Positions 11,962-22,739 of a stretch of 64,000 bases of DNA are shown in pieces (positions within the stretch are counted from its first letter, which is position 1; every line of letters begins with the position of its first letter). The DNA lies in NCBI GenBank assembly GCA_905116865.2, contig CAJHNH020004602.1, positions 1,896,995 through 1,960,994 on the forward strand, written 5' to 3'. Below the pieces are notes generated by a model. That model saw only the letters and a program-made list of their open reading frames with translations. It was not told where the DNA came from and did not search any database. Both the position numbers and the translations under genes were made by a program. The stretch comes from Candidula unifasciata (taxonomy: Eukaryota; Mollusca; Gastropoda; Stylommatophora; Geomitridae).

Positions 11962-12169
11962 GTCTCGGAAACTACTACCTTGGCCAAATCAAACGCCACG
12001 GTGAGTTGGAAAGTGCGGTAACTGAGGGCATGGTACTGGGTAAAGGGTCACGTGACATAAGAGACACCTTGTGTCGGAGTGTGCACAAGGCGGCGGAGCG
12101 GACGAGGGACTGAGTTTCTTTCACAGCTGCTGTGATGGGAGCGACGTTTTGCAACAGACCTGCTACATG

Positions 12170-12480
12170 AATATGAGGCAATACAACGGACATGGGGTTT
12201 CCGAGAAAGACTGCAGGATTGATCAGAAGAAATTAAAATTAGGAATAAGGTCACAAGAGACAAAGTCTGCACAGAACCAGGACCAAATTGCACATAAAGA
12301 CAGCACATAAAAAGGGATATTTAAAGTGTTATAAAGAGGAGTTACTTTTGCAGACAGCACGCAGTCCGGAAGACAGCAAATGGCAGAGATATTTCGGTTT
12401 CTGAAAAAAAGGGAAAAGGGGATATCGTACAATTACCAGGGGAAGGGGGAGGGGGGTTGAACGAGAAGTCTTACAAGAAA
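12170..12480 (+). mobile_element. LINE fragment, C-terminal end of ORF2
   Basis: Read with frameshifts, it gives IRNKVTRDKVCTEP, matching VTRRDKIRNEVIRDKVSTEP of the LINE at 17.1-18.1 kb. A degenerate counterpart of its NKRGEGVEQE segment follows near 12434-12470. It is a short, decayed relic of the same LINE type in the opposite orientation. Confidence 0.6.
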
Positions 12481-12970
12481 TAGATGAAGAAAACGGTTAA
12501 CTGGGTAGACATTAATCTTAGAGGATCAAAGTTTTATAAAATATATAATGAGAAGGAGGAAACAAAACTTGGAATGCATTGACACAACTGGCAAGATAAA
12601 TGGAAACGGAATCAAGGAAGATAAAGAGATAAATAAATACCTGGATGGCTTGAGGCAATAGAGGGACAAGAACGTGTCATGGTAATCGCGTGAGACGGTG
12701 AACTATAACTGCCTACGCTTGTCGGCGTGAAACGTGATGATGAGGTCAAAGTATAGCATCCGAGCGGAGTAGTACTGTTAATGAATGGCAAGGTGTTTTA
12801 CTGCTGCAGTAAGAACATAATACACTAATTGTCCGTATAACCCTGCAATATACAGAAGAAGAAATCAATGTGGGCGGGGGCGGGGGGGGGGCGCAAATAT
12901 AGAGGCTCTGAAGAAACTGCGAATGATCATCGGTGACCGGCTGGCCTGTTGGTTGGACAGAGATAGGAAA

Positions 12971-13050
12971 CTATAGCTCGTTCAACATCTTATCAACACA
13001 CTTGCAAGCCATTTTCTCGAAAACTGCCTGTTAGATCGCAACGATTTTTT
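12971..13050 (+). repeat. left terminal inverted repeat of the Tc1-like element
   Basis: CTATAGCTCGTTCAACATC, then an ACACACTTGCAAGCCATTTT block, CTCGAAAACTG and GTTAGATC. It matches the reverse complement of 15508-15585 with a handful of mismatches. Such repeats are where the transposase binds and cuts. Confidence 0.88.
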
Positions 13051-13282
13051 GCCCGCAGCCTTAGAATATCCACGGCTCAAAAATAGTGATATTCGTTAGT
13101 CTATAGACGCCCATGATGCTGAATACCAGCCAAATTCTTTTATCTTTTCGAACAATTGTAAATGTGGCGTGAACTTTTAGATTTTACAGTAAAAATTTAA
13201 ATTTTTAGTTCTATTTGTGTGTGTGTGTGTGTGTGTATATGCGTGGGTACGTGGGTGTGCGCGTGTGCGCGTGTGCGGGTGC

Positions 13283-13344
<62 letters not shown>

Positions 13345-13426
13345 TGTCTTCAGAATACATTGATATGTGAAGTAAAGTTATTTGTTGTCATTTATATACA
13401 ACTGAGCTGTCAAGAAAGACATCACA

Positions 13427-13744
13427 TCACTTGGGGCATTTGCAAATCCCCTCCGTCTCCATTTTCAGTAGCCAGCGCAGACTTCCAATACTAATGGTAC
13501 CGGATGCAGTCTGATGATATGCCAATCTTGCCATACACCTGAGTGTAGTGTGCCGGCCAGGCCCTACGGTCACACCCAGGTGTAACATTCTCTCCAGGTC
13601 ATGATAATCTATTTTCTCTTTCGAGTTCATTACATGTTCACAAAGGACCTGGACCACATCTGCCTTGTCATGTATCAACTCAACACCCAGTTGTGTAGGT
13701 CCAGCCAATCCGGCTGCCTTGTTCAATTGTAAACATGTCCCCAC
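13427..13744 (-). CDS. unidentified 105-codon frame inside the Tc1-like element
   Basis: The frame has complex, protein-like composition (DLERMLHLGVTVGPGRHTTL, then SGTISIGSLRWLL) and ends GICKCPK. I do not recognise the family. On the same strand, immediately upstream (about 13745-13900), a shifted frame also looks coding-like (DTPILSRVKMGLMVTKGK), so the original frame may have been longer. It lies downstream of the transposase relic, on the same strand and within the inverted repeats. It may be a second transposon gene, captured host DNA or chance. Confidence 0.35.
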   Translation of the reverse strand: MGTCLQLNKAAGLAGPTQLGVELIHDKADVVQVLCEHVMNSKEKIDYHDLERMLHLGVTVGPGRHTTLRCMARLAYHQTASGTISIGSLRWLLKMETEGICKCPK

Positions 13745-14089
13745 TATGCAACAGTTGTGATTTTCCTTTAGTCACCATTAGACCCATTTTTACCCGAGAT
13801 AAAATTGGTGTATCTCAACGCACATCAAATTGTTTTATGGTTGACACGTGTGGATATAGAGATGTATTTGTTGCAATTGTAGATGTATCTAACGGTTACA
13901 TGAAATTTAACTCATTGAAAAAGTGATTTTAATCATCCCGAATCTGACGATCCCAAAAAATTTATAGTTGTTACTTGCTGAACAAATTGTAATCCATCTC
14001 GATGCCAGTACTCGTCTTTCTCTCGGAGCACATGTTCAACACACTTTTCTCCAGAAATGAATTTCTATTTTTGAGAGGGACTCACATGT

Positions 14090-15108
14090 CAGAAATTTCA
14101 ACACCACACATTTATAAATATACTGGTGGTTTTTTTCTCGGCAACTTGTCTTTTGACTTTAGCCCAAACAAGCTCTATCGGGTTGAGTTGTGAATAATAT
14201 GCAGGGAGTCGCAGAGAAGTGTGGCCGTATTCATTAATGATTTTGTCAATGTGATACACTTTTGTCTTCTTTGTTTTCCTCACAACAACCCTTCCTTCAA
14301 ATATGTGTCGTCAAAGTTGACTTTTTCCTGAGCGAACCATGTCCTAATTTGATATTTTGTATTTGATGTCTTTACTACTTTGTCTTCCTCTGATACGGCA
14401 TTATGATAGGCCGCCTTATCCATCACTAGGAAAGGTTGGTCTGTCCAGAAACGGAAGAAGATCATTCTCCATCCAGTGCCTGAAAATGTGTCCATTCATG
14501 TCAGTGTTTTAGTCCACACTATCTGTACTTTTTGATTGGAAAATAAGTCCTGCATCATTGATAAGGCTTTTTTTCACTGCTTCCTGTATAAATAAGTATA
14601 ATGCGCTGGCCTTTGCTGCTTGGAATGTTCCTTTACTGTTCTTCTTTTACTGCCATTCTTTAGCATGTGTATTTTGAGCCAGGATTCATCCAAAAATCAC
14701 AATATCATAGCCTTGCATTCGTCGCTCATGGATCTGCCTCAGGTATTTGCTTCGACTAGCAGTCGAATGAGGCTTTACACAAATAATATTCTTTTCATGA
14801 AAGTTAATCCGGTGGCTCTTACAATTTTCCATAGACTACTTTTTGAAATGTCATTACTGCATTTTGATTTCAATGTTAATTTCAGTTTTTGGAGAGTAAC
14901 AAGTTAATTTGTTTCTATCAATTAAAAAAATATCGCGTCTAATGACATGTACATCAAAGTCGTCAACTTTCATTTGTCTTTCTTGCTTGACATGAGTGTA
15001 CTCTTTCTGCTGTCTAATCCAATGGTTAAATGATACTCTATCCAGAAAATGATACGCTATCCAAACCAAGCGCCAATCGTGTTCGTTTCTCTGGGTCATA
15101 AATATCAC
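14090..15108 (-). pseudogene. Tc1-like transposase relic (DDE_3 endonuclease fold)
   Basis: Segments appear in family order across shifted frames. They are a helix-turn-helix end (VDDFDVHVIRRDIF), then YLRQIHERRMQGYDIV followed after a frameshift by DESWL (first acidic residue). FLVMDKAAYHNAV follows (second, usually VMDNAPYH), then LPAYYSQLNPIELVWAKVKR (third, the E of NPIE). These are the signatures of IS630/Tc1-type DDE transposases, which cut at the inverted repeats and join to TA targets. Stops near 14770-14830 and between the blocks, plus the frameshift before DESWL, show it is dead. Confidence 0.88.
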
Positions 15109-15507
15109 AATATAAATGACCTATGGAGGAAGTGCTGGTACAGTAAAACAGTAACCTTCTGAAAAGTTTTAAATTTGCATCTCAAATTCATTTTGAAGTT
15201 GATGACTATGTCAGCTTTTATAAGCTAGCTTTGTATTACAATAACTCAACACTAATTTGTGGATGAGCCTTTGATTAAATAACTTTGACAGACGTCTTAT
15301 TTTGGCGTCAGGTCACTAAGAGTGCAACTTTGCATGAGAAAATCAACAAATTACGTAGTTTTTTTTTGGGGGGGGGGGCATGGTGTGCATTGCTTCCTGA
15401 AACTAATGAGAGTAAACCTTCCAAAAGTCTACCAAGACGGTTTCATGATTATAATATATATCGTGAAAAAAAGCAAAAAAAATACATATGATATTCTTCT
15501 TTAGTGA

Positions 15508-15585
15508 AAAAAAATTGGGATCTAACAGACAGTTTTCGAGAAAATGGATTGCAAGTGTGTTCATGAGATGTTGAACGAACTATAG
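15508..15585 (-). repeat. right terminal inverted repeat of the Tc1-like element
   Basis: Inverted partner of 12971-13050. It ends ...GATGTTGAACGAACTATAG. Mismatches such as TTATCAACAC versus TCATGAACAC indicate moderate age. Confidence 0.88.
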
Positions 15586-16211
15586 TATGGTCACCGCATT
15601 AACAATGCTAGCGTTCTTTTCAGGACTAATCGGTGCAGGCAGTTTTAAGCTATTACATTTGGCGCAAATAAACTAGACTACAATATAATTTATAACCTCG
15701 TCCCCACTCCCCTAGGGGAAAGCTGGTTAAACGTGGACCGACTGTGGAGAAAAAATGCCATGAAGTTTTTTACTGCCATAATTGAAGTCAGTGGCTGGTG
15801 TACAAGTCAATGATAATGTTTCTGTCTATACACAATAAATCTAACACCATAGGAGTATACACAGTGGCTTTTAATGTAACTACCTAGAGGTGGCTCGCAT
15901 TATCAGCCCCCGCCACAACCTGCCCGAGTTCTTTACAATCGCTACCCGCGTATTAGCCTTATGATTGCTTTTTTTTCTTCTTCTTCTTCTTCTTCTTCTT
16001 CTTTAAAGAAAATATGCCATTGACGTTCAAGTGGCTACTGCGGTTGATTCCGGGATGCATTTATGGGAGGGGTATAGAGCCACTGCCAGGTCGTATGTCA
16101 TAAAAGGCGACTAAAGAAATTACGGATTAGCTAACACAACGTGCCAACCTCTCTTCTGAGGGCAAATAAAGAAGACAAAGACGAAACAGTATCAGCAAAA
16201 GACGACAATGT
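15586..16211. other. non-genic stretch with a short (TTC)n
   Basis: A short T-run/(TTC)n tract lies at 15969-16003, in the orientation opposite to the long (GAA)n that starts at 16212. The ~200 bp between them includes AAAGGCGACTAAAG, similar to AGGCGACTAAG near 38650 and AAGGCGACTAAAC near 25728. It may be an unclassified retroposon with a GAA tail. Confidence 0.4.
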
Positions 16212-16425
16212 AGAAGAAGAAGAAAAAGAAGAAGAAGAAGAAGAAGAAGAAGAAGAAGAAGAAGAAGAAGAAGAAGAAGAAGAAGAAGAAGAAGAAGAAG
16301 AAGAAGAAGAAGAAGAAGAAGAAGAAGAAAAAGAAAAAGAAGAAGAAGAAGAAGAAGAAGAAGAAGAAGAAGAAGAAGAAGAAGAAAGAAGAAGAAGAAG
16401 AAGAAGAAGAAGAAGAAGAAGAAAA
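16212..16425 (+). repeat. (GAA)n microsatellite, ~210 bp
   Basis: An almost pure GAA tract with two AAAGAAAAAGAA interruptions near 16328-16338. The poly-Glu frame is an artefact. Confidence 0.95.
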
Positions 16426-17129
16426 CAAAAAATGTATAAAGTCCAGAATCAGTTACATACATGGCTCCAGGATTGCTATATCCAGTGCTAGAACTATTCA
16501 GGCATTGCCTTCAGATAATTAATATAATTTATGAGACTATCAATCGGTGTTGAAAGAATTAAGTCAGCGAGGACTGATGTAATATACTTCATTAAACTGT
16601 ATGCATATGACATTGACCAGGCGAAGGTCACAGAATGAGAGCACAAATGTGCCCCTGCCTCATGTTTGTTTCCGGTTGAAGAACCAGGCATCGGCAGACA
16701 TCTTGGCGACCTTCATCTGCCCCGGATGTAACGATTGTGCCAGGAACTACACGTGCTAGCGTCGCCTTCTCACGACATAGCCTCGGCAGACCGGCCCTGC
16801 TTCAACTGCACATGTAACTTAATGGCTATCATTCGGCCAGATCTGCTCAGAAATTATCTTTTTTTCCCCTTCGTTTATCCCCTTTTTCTGTTTTGTTAGC
16901 CAAATATGTATTATATCTGCTGAGCTCGACTTTGTACATGTCGACACGTATTTGCTTGGATTTGGATGTTAGGGATGTTAAGTAAGCGTCATAGTAGTAT
17001 GGCAAGCGATTGTGAAAAAAAAAGAAAGGGTTAACTATGTTATTAAAAACACACTAAAAAGAGTTCAACTAACTTCGAGTTACTAACATGACAAGAAACA
17101 AAACAAAATCTGAGCTTTTAGGACTTGTA
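16426..17129. other. non-genic stretch
   Basis: No repeat family or credible coding frame recognised. Confidence 0.4.
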
Positions 17130-18150
17130 TCTAATAAACATGACTGTTTGTTGTTATTCTTCCATTCCATCGTTAGTTCGTTTGGTGTCAGGGTTGTTTG
17201 TTTTAGTTTTTATACTACCCTTCTTCCTCTTTACGTTCTTTTTTTTTTACCGCCTCGGGTTTCCAGGGAGATATAAGGCCCTGCTTCGTGCTCTTCTGGC
17301 TGCTCTGACCATAGACGCTTCGTCGTGCTGTAAGTTTCTCTGATGTTATCTTTTTTAACTTGTTCTTGGTCGACCTCTTGTTCTACGCCCTCTCCTCTTT
17401 TGTTATATGCCTTGTATGATATAGCATTATGAAGCATTCTCTCCAAGTGGCCAAACCATTTGATTTGTGTCTTTGTATGTAATTTAGAATTGGTTCTGTG
17501 CTGACTTTATCTCGTATGACCTCATTCCTGATTTTGTCTCTTCTGGTCACTCTTACAGTCTTTCTCAGACACCACATTTCCATGGTTACTAATTTTCTTT
17601 TATGTTTTGTTGTGAGTGACCACGTCTGACACTGGTAGCATAGGTTGGGAGTGAATATGCTTTGTACGAGATGTCTTTTTGTGCTGACTGGGATTGCCTT
17701 ATGGTGTAAGAAGGGACTAGCTGTCCCAAAACTTGGCTTGCTTTACTGCATCGGATGTTAGTTTCTTTGTCCAGTTTACCATCTTCAGTGAACGTTGTTC
17801 CAAGATATTTGAACTCAGATGCCTGTTTTATATATATCTATACTCTAACGCTATATTTAAATGCTGCTTCCTTCTTTCTATTGACGTTACTTCTGACTTT
17901 TCGATGTTGATTCTCAATGTATTCATTTTACCTTCTTCATTTATGCATGTGCGATGTTGTAAATTCATGGCTGTATTAGCAACCAAGGCCTGGTCATCGG
18001 CAAAGAGCAATTCGTTGATGTTGCTAGAATTTTCTTTCCTGGGCCTATCATCTTTGCTTACAATGTCACTCAAGCTGATAAAGAGGAGTTGTGATAAGAC
18101 ACACTACTCTACTATACTAAAACTATATAACTTCTTAAAGCCTCCGCTGA
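17130..18150 (-). mobile_element. LINE (non-LTR retrotransposon) fragment, ORF2 reverse transcriptase and C-terminus
   Basis: On the minus strand, in order: a GCVLSPLLF-like remnant (here CVLSQLLFI, ~18090), INELLFADDQALVAN with the catalytic FADD, and INIEKSEVTSIE. Then come EFKYLGTTFTEDGKLDKE (~17800), CLRKTVRVTRRDKIRNEVIR and RLWSEQPEEHEAGPYISLET. This is the palm-to-C-terminus order of non-LTR reverse transcriptases, spread over several frames. The 5' half is missing, as is usual after incomplete target-primed reverse transcription. I do not assign a clade. Confidence 0.85.
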
Positions 18151-18329
18151 CTATTTCCTGATTGTCTGGGGTGTACACTTATTGCTACAGACTCAAGGAA
18201 AAAAAAAAAAAAAAACTCAGTCTTCTTAAATTCTTGTATCTCCTTCTTCCCTCCTTTTATATTACACACACACACCCCCCCCCCCCTCCTAAAAACAACC
18301 CCGTTACGGTAGGAGGGATTTGTTGATGA

Positions 18330-18455
18330 AAGATGTGGACTGGATCTTGTCTGCCTGCTTGGCTGCCTATCTACATGTCTATCTGGCTGTCTGCCTGCTT
18401 GGCTGCTTGCCTGCCTATCTACATGTCTATCTGGCTGTCTGCCTGCTTATCTGAC
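18330..18455 (+). repeat. short duplicated segment (TATCTACATGTCTATCTGGC)
   Basis: Two copies about 53-57 bp apart contain TATCTACATGTCTATCTGGC flanked by TGCCTGCTTGGCTGC. It is a small minisatellite made of CTGCC/TATC-type simple sequence. A (C)n and (CA)n tract precedes it at 18264-18288. Confidence 0.75.
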
Positions 18456-18529
18456 CGTGATTTGCAAATTGTACGTGTAGTTATTATATTTTACACCTGT
18501 TTTGTTTATGGAAAACGCTATGCAAATAA

Positions 18530-18720
18530 CAGTTTTTTTTTTTTTTTTCATCGAACACCGGCTGTGAATTCCAGTGGGAGGTCCCGGTTAATCGTCCGCT
18601 TGGACTTTTGGCTTTCACCTGGACCTGATTTTTGCGTGTACAACCGTTTTTTATTTCCCTGCCTCTTGGGCAGCTGTACGCCGACTTCAAAGGAAGACGT
18701 CAGGCCTATTTCTAGGGTGA
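18530..18720 (-). mobile_element. B-family retroposon, truncated
   Basis: On the minus strand it retains TTTGAAGTCGGCGTACAGCT, GAGGCAGGGAAATAAA and CACCTGG-type traces, ending in an A run (18533-18550, T on the plus strand) in place of GAA. The head half (before the GAAGTCGG block) is missing. Confidence 0.65.
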
Positions 18721-19261
18721 GTGTGGCCATTGTTTTGTGTGGGTCGAGACTTTGCCTGATTTGTGTGGTGTCCGCCTTGTCTCCTTCGCCGCAGGTATTG
18801 CCCCCGGAGTACCCCTTTGGGGGCAACCCCCTGTGGAACAGTTGGCCCTCAAGGGAAGGCAGGGGCAGATCATGGGCATTCCCCGCCATCCAAGGAGGCT
18901 TCCATGCATGCAGAGCCGGCACATGGCGCTCTGGTTCTGGGCTCACCCAAGGAATCGTCAAGTCCTGCACATGCCTGCTCAACCTCACAACCGTATCAGG
19001 CCTCCCGCTCGACAGGGGCTGCGCCCTCTGGAAGTCAGCGGGGAGCAGCCCGTTGGTTTTGGACTTTTGTGACCACACAGATAGGTACATTAGCCCGGCA
19101 GAATTTCACATCCTGAATCAGGCATATCTTTATCAGTTTTGTCCCAACACTCGGGCGAGTGGGGTCTTTGGGTGTGGACATTCTGCCTTTTTTCTTTCAG
19201 TGCAAATTTTGATGGTCAGTTTTTGATCCGTATGATCTAGTTTTGTCGGACATTTAGGCTT
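18721..19261. other. GC-richer stretch with overlapping open frames, unidentified
   Basis: Frames stay open on both strands here (plus 18333-19226; minus 18548-19090), which is expected where GC content is higher. The translations have no motif I know, and the plus frame begins in a minisatellite and runs through a B element. I do not call a gene. Confidence 0.4.
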
Positions 19262-19505
19262 AGCCATCCGATGGATGGTTGCTGTTGTGGTGTACCACAG
19301 CGCGGTGACGACGACACTGAGGGTTAACCGAGGATGTACGTGACTGGCCAGCCTATGGATTGTTGCTGTTGTGGTGCACCTCAGCGCGGTGACGACGACA
19401 CTGAGGGCCAACCGAGGATGCACAAGGATGGCCAGCCCATGTATGGTTGCTGTTGTGGTGCACCTCAGCGCGGTGACGACGACACTGAGAATTAACCGAG
19501 GATGA
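19262..19505 (-). repeat. 84-bp tandem repeat, 3 copies, in codon phase
   Basis: GTTGCTGTTGTGGTG starts at about 19278, 19362 and 19446, an 84-bp period. Units also share CAGCGCGGTGACGACGACAC. Since 84 is 28 codons, the minus strand reads as three related 28-residue repeats (LSVVVTALRCTTTATIHGLA type) inside a 127-codon frame. The composition is low in complexity, and I treat it as a minisatellite, not a gene. Confidence 0.8.
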
Positions 19506-20189
19506 GCATTGAGCAATGTTCTCTTTACTCAGCAGTCTTTTAACCAAGGGTTGTGATTTTAGCTGTACTTTTGTCGAACCTACTCATGTTCCTAATGAGT
19601 TTTGATAACATTTTTCACCCAAGCGTTTGGGGGCGGGCTGATGAGAGCCACAAGGACACATCACCTCTGGGGGCCGCCAAACTCCGAGATCCCCTGACAG
19701 CTCTGTTAATGCTCATTTGAGACATTATCCGTGGCGCACGACGAGGACGTGCTGTAGGGGTCTTGCGTGAGGTTCCGTACAACCAGGATAGTAAAGGACT
19801 GGCGCCCGAGTGACGTACGGAGTATCTCCTTATACACATCATGTTGGACTTAACTTCCCCTCACGCCTGTGACATAAATCACCGCGCCACAAATAACAGT
19901 TTAAAAAATGCACCTCCTACCGTCATAAACATACAATGTTAGCCTAAATGTTTTTTTTTAAATAAAGAAGAATCGATACTCTGGCGCCTTTACTTCCTGG
20001 AAAGTTTGCTGGAACCCATTGCGGGCTGCCAGGTCAAGAAGACAACCCATGTCAATTTTTAAAACCCTTTAAGATGTGAATTCAAACATAAGACTAACAG
20101 GGTGGTAGGCAACATACACGCTGAATCGACTTTCTGGACATCAGTGGTGTTGTCAACATACGCGTTGGCTCGACTTCCTAGCCTTCAGG
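19506..20189. other. non-genic stretch
   Basis: No element or gene recognised. Confidence 0.4.
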
Positions 20190-20345
20190 TATAATGTGTA
20201 GAGGAGCGGTTGCTCTAGCAGTTAAGGACACTAGGCTGTCATTCTGGAGGCCCAGGTTCAAATGCTGGCAAAATGACACACTTTGTTCACTCTGTCGGGG
20301 GCAAAAATAAAATCTAAACCTGTACAGTCCGTGGTAACTGTATGA
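20190..20345 (+). mobile_element. tRNA-derived SINE
   Basis: The head contains CTCTAGCAGTTAAGG (A-box-like) and CCAGGTTCAAATGCTGG (B-box-like, near GGTTCRANNCC) about 35 bases later. AATAAAATCTAAACCTGTAC and CAGTCCGTGGTAAC follow, a stretch also seen near 57200-57235. The anticodon-arm region is not a functional tRNA. Confidence 0.7.
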
Positions 20346-20632
20346 CCTTGCCTCGCTACATTTCAAGGCTCAATCCCAAGTCCTACACAGACCTTAGAAG
20401 TAGAGTAATCAGTATACTTACAGCGAGTGTTCTGGTACTGAGAGATCATCAGATTCTCTTCCGTGCACGTTCTGGGACCCTTACAAAAGGAAGGGAGGTG
20501 GGGGGGGGGGCGGGAGGAGCTACTGTTGTAAATACGACTAATTATGGGAGATTTGTTAGGCCGAAATTTACAGACCTCGCAGCCTAGCCGTAAAACACAA
20601 AACAACGTACCAAATCTTTTTTTTCAAGAGGA

Positions 20633-20815
20633 ACGAAGAAGAAAAAGAAGAAGAAGAAGAAGAAGAAGAAGAAGAAGAAGAAGAAGAAGAAGAAGAAGAA
20701 GGAAGAAGAAGAAGAAGAAGAAGAAGAAGAAGAAGAAGAAGAAGAAGAAGAAGAAGAAGAAGAAGAAGAAGAAGAAGAAGAAGAAGAACAAGAAGAACAA
20801 GAACAAGAACAAGAA
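20633..20815 (+). repeat. (GAA)n microsatellite, ~180 bp
   Basis: GAA tract with one GGA interruption near 20700, grading into AACAAG/AACAAGA at its right end. The Arg/Lys-rich and poly-Leu frames are artefacts. Confidence 0.95.
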
Positions 20816-22404
20816 AAAGATAAAGATTTGAATTCAAACGCAAATCTTCTGGGAAGATTCACAACCGACCAAGTATTTTCCTGCACATCAAGCTGTGCAT
20901 TCACAATGCCAGTTCAGTCGAACACCTGTTTAAAATATGCTGGAGGAAATCTCACCTGAACTCTTTTCCATCGTTTTCAATTAAAGACGTCCACACAAAG
21001 AAAACAACCGGGGAAGGGAGCCTCAAACCTCTTACATGTGGGTTTTTTTTTTCCTGAGGTGGTTGGGGGGAGAGGGGGACCTTAAGTTTCTTAAGCCCTC
21101 AGGTTCCGGCGCCCTGTCTCCGACCACACTTCCTAAATAACAATCACATACTTGCAAGGCTGATTTCATCGCTTTTGTCAAGCGCCATACAATATTGATT
21201 ACTTCTGGTCGGGACAACTCTTGTTTGCCTTTCTAGAAGGGAAGAGAATAGAAGACATTTCTTCTTTCCCCTTAAACTACTGCGATTTCGTGTAGCTATC
21301 TTTAAGCTGTGTTCACACCATTAATTTGTTAGTCTGTTGACAGACTTCCGACAGAAGCAAGTGCGGCCTAGAGTCTCTCCTCGGGCGTGCGCAGCTACTC
21401 CTCCATGCCGGCTGCTTGTTCAGGTTCCAGTCTGTTGGCAATGATACCCTCTTTCTGCAAGTAATAGGCTCCCTGTAATTTACAGAAACGCCGCTCATAA
21501 TTTGTTTTCAAAGATTGCCGTCAGGAAGCTGACTGCGCGCATGCGCACTCAATGATGTTCTTTGAGAATGATATAAAAAAAAAAAAAAAAACACAGCGGA
21601 TTTTTGGCGTTGTTGCGACTTGTAAAATTTGTTTTAATTTTTTTATTGGCTTTTGTGTCACTGGAGAGTACATTGACATGAGGTGTTCTTTGTTCTTGCG
21701 TGATGGTGTAATAAAATATCTCTGGAGATAGAGATACTGGGGTGAAAGACGATTAAAGGAGGCGTGTTTATGGTGGTCTTGCGCGAAGAACAAAGAGAAC
21801 ATGTCAACACACAATCGACAGATACATCCTCCAGCGGACATACAAAGAGACGAACGTGTTGTTAAAGGGCGTATCTAATTTTGACATTGTTAATGGCTAT
21901 TTATTATGTAACTACTACACAGTAGAACTAGTATACTGTATTACACCATGCGATAGTATTCTATACTGCATTGTAGTTGTAAGTGGGGTTATCTTCAGAC
22001 AGGTCATATGTAATCAAATTCTTAGTATAACAGAGATGTCAGCATTCCAGGGTGAATTCGGCAAGTGACAAATAGTTCGCAAGACTTCTCGTACGTCTGG
22101 TATACCCCGTGCCTCTCTGTGCACTTTGATGTGATACAGTGTTTTATAATATATTTTATGTTTTACTGTACTACAGTTTGTTATGCTGTTCTGTACTATA
22201 ATGTACTGTGCTATAGTTAACTCTACTATAAATCACCCCTCATACATTCTGTATACTTGTTCTCAAAATAACCGGCTTTGCTGGTGGCTAGATGTTCATT
22301 CTGAAGTTATAAAGATGTCTTATGTTTGAGCTGTTGTTGTTGTTGTTGTTAAATCTCTGGTCGTAATAATTGTTTTCCAGGATTTGAAACTGTTCACACA
22401 AATA
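20816..22404. other. non-genic stretch, ~1.6 kb
   Basis: There are scattered short frames without recognisable domains. At 22130-22240 there are loose repeats of TACTGTACTATA-type sequence, and a short TTG repeat at 22333-22350. No element identified. Confidence 0.4.
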
Positions 22405-22424
22405 TTTTTTTTTTTTTTTTTTAA

Positions 22425-22489
<65 letters not shown>

Positions 22490-22527
22490 AAATAAGCAAA
22501 TTTAAAAAAAAAAAAAAAAAAAAAAAA
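22405..22527. repeat. poly-T/poly-A tract with hairpin potential
   Basis: A T run (22405-22422) is followed after a few bases by A runs at 22432-22485 and 22504-22527, so the strand can fold back on itself. Run lengths in such tracts are often mis-sequenced. Confidence 0.85.
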
Positions 22528-22739
22528 CACTTCTCTACTATACCAATTAATTTATTCCAAGATTTGTTATAGTCCTTATAAGCACAGAGTTCTCTCCCAA
22601 GGATGTTCAACAATCCGAACTTTTTCCTCCACAGTTCCTAGGCTGTCACAATGATTACAGTTTTCTTTTGAAGTTTCTTAAACGGCAAATATTTACAGCC
22701 CCTGCCCCCTCCCCTTCCTCCCCTACCCACGATAAAAAT

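Larger units (their letters stand above)
12971..15585 (-). mobile_element. Tc1-like (IS630/Tc1/mariner superfamily) DNA transposon, 2.6 kb, inactive
   Basis: Two ~78-bp terminal inverted repeats bound a 2.6-kb element with a decayed DDE transposase on its minus strand (14090-15108) and an unidentified second frame (13427-13744). The ends read CTATAG(C/T)TCGTTCAACA on both sides. Members of this superfamily insert at TA, and TA is present within the terminal CTATAG. Frameshifts and stops in the transposase make this copy non-autonomous. Confidence 0.88.

Noticed and set aside
16127..16491. Poly-Glu, poly-Leu and poly-Phe frames
   Set aside because: Translations of (GAA)n/(TTC)n. The same applies at 5840-6268, 20544-20904, 32370-32846 and 41745-42139.
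18333..19226. 297-codon plus-strand gene
   Set aside because: The frame runs from a TATC/CTGC minisatellite through a B retroposon into a GC-rich stretch that is open on both strands. No domain is visible.
20190..20345. Functional tRNA gene
   Set aside because: A- and B-box-like sites exist, but acceptor and anticodon stems do not pair and a SINE body follows. The same holds for 325-595, 34640-34860, 35778-36010, 40790-41008 and 57385-57615.
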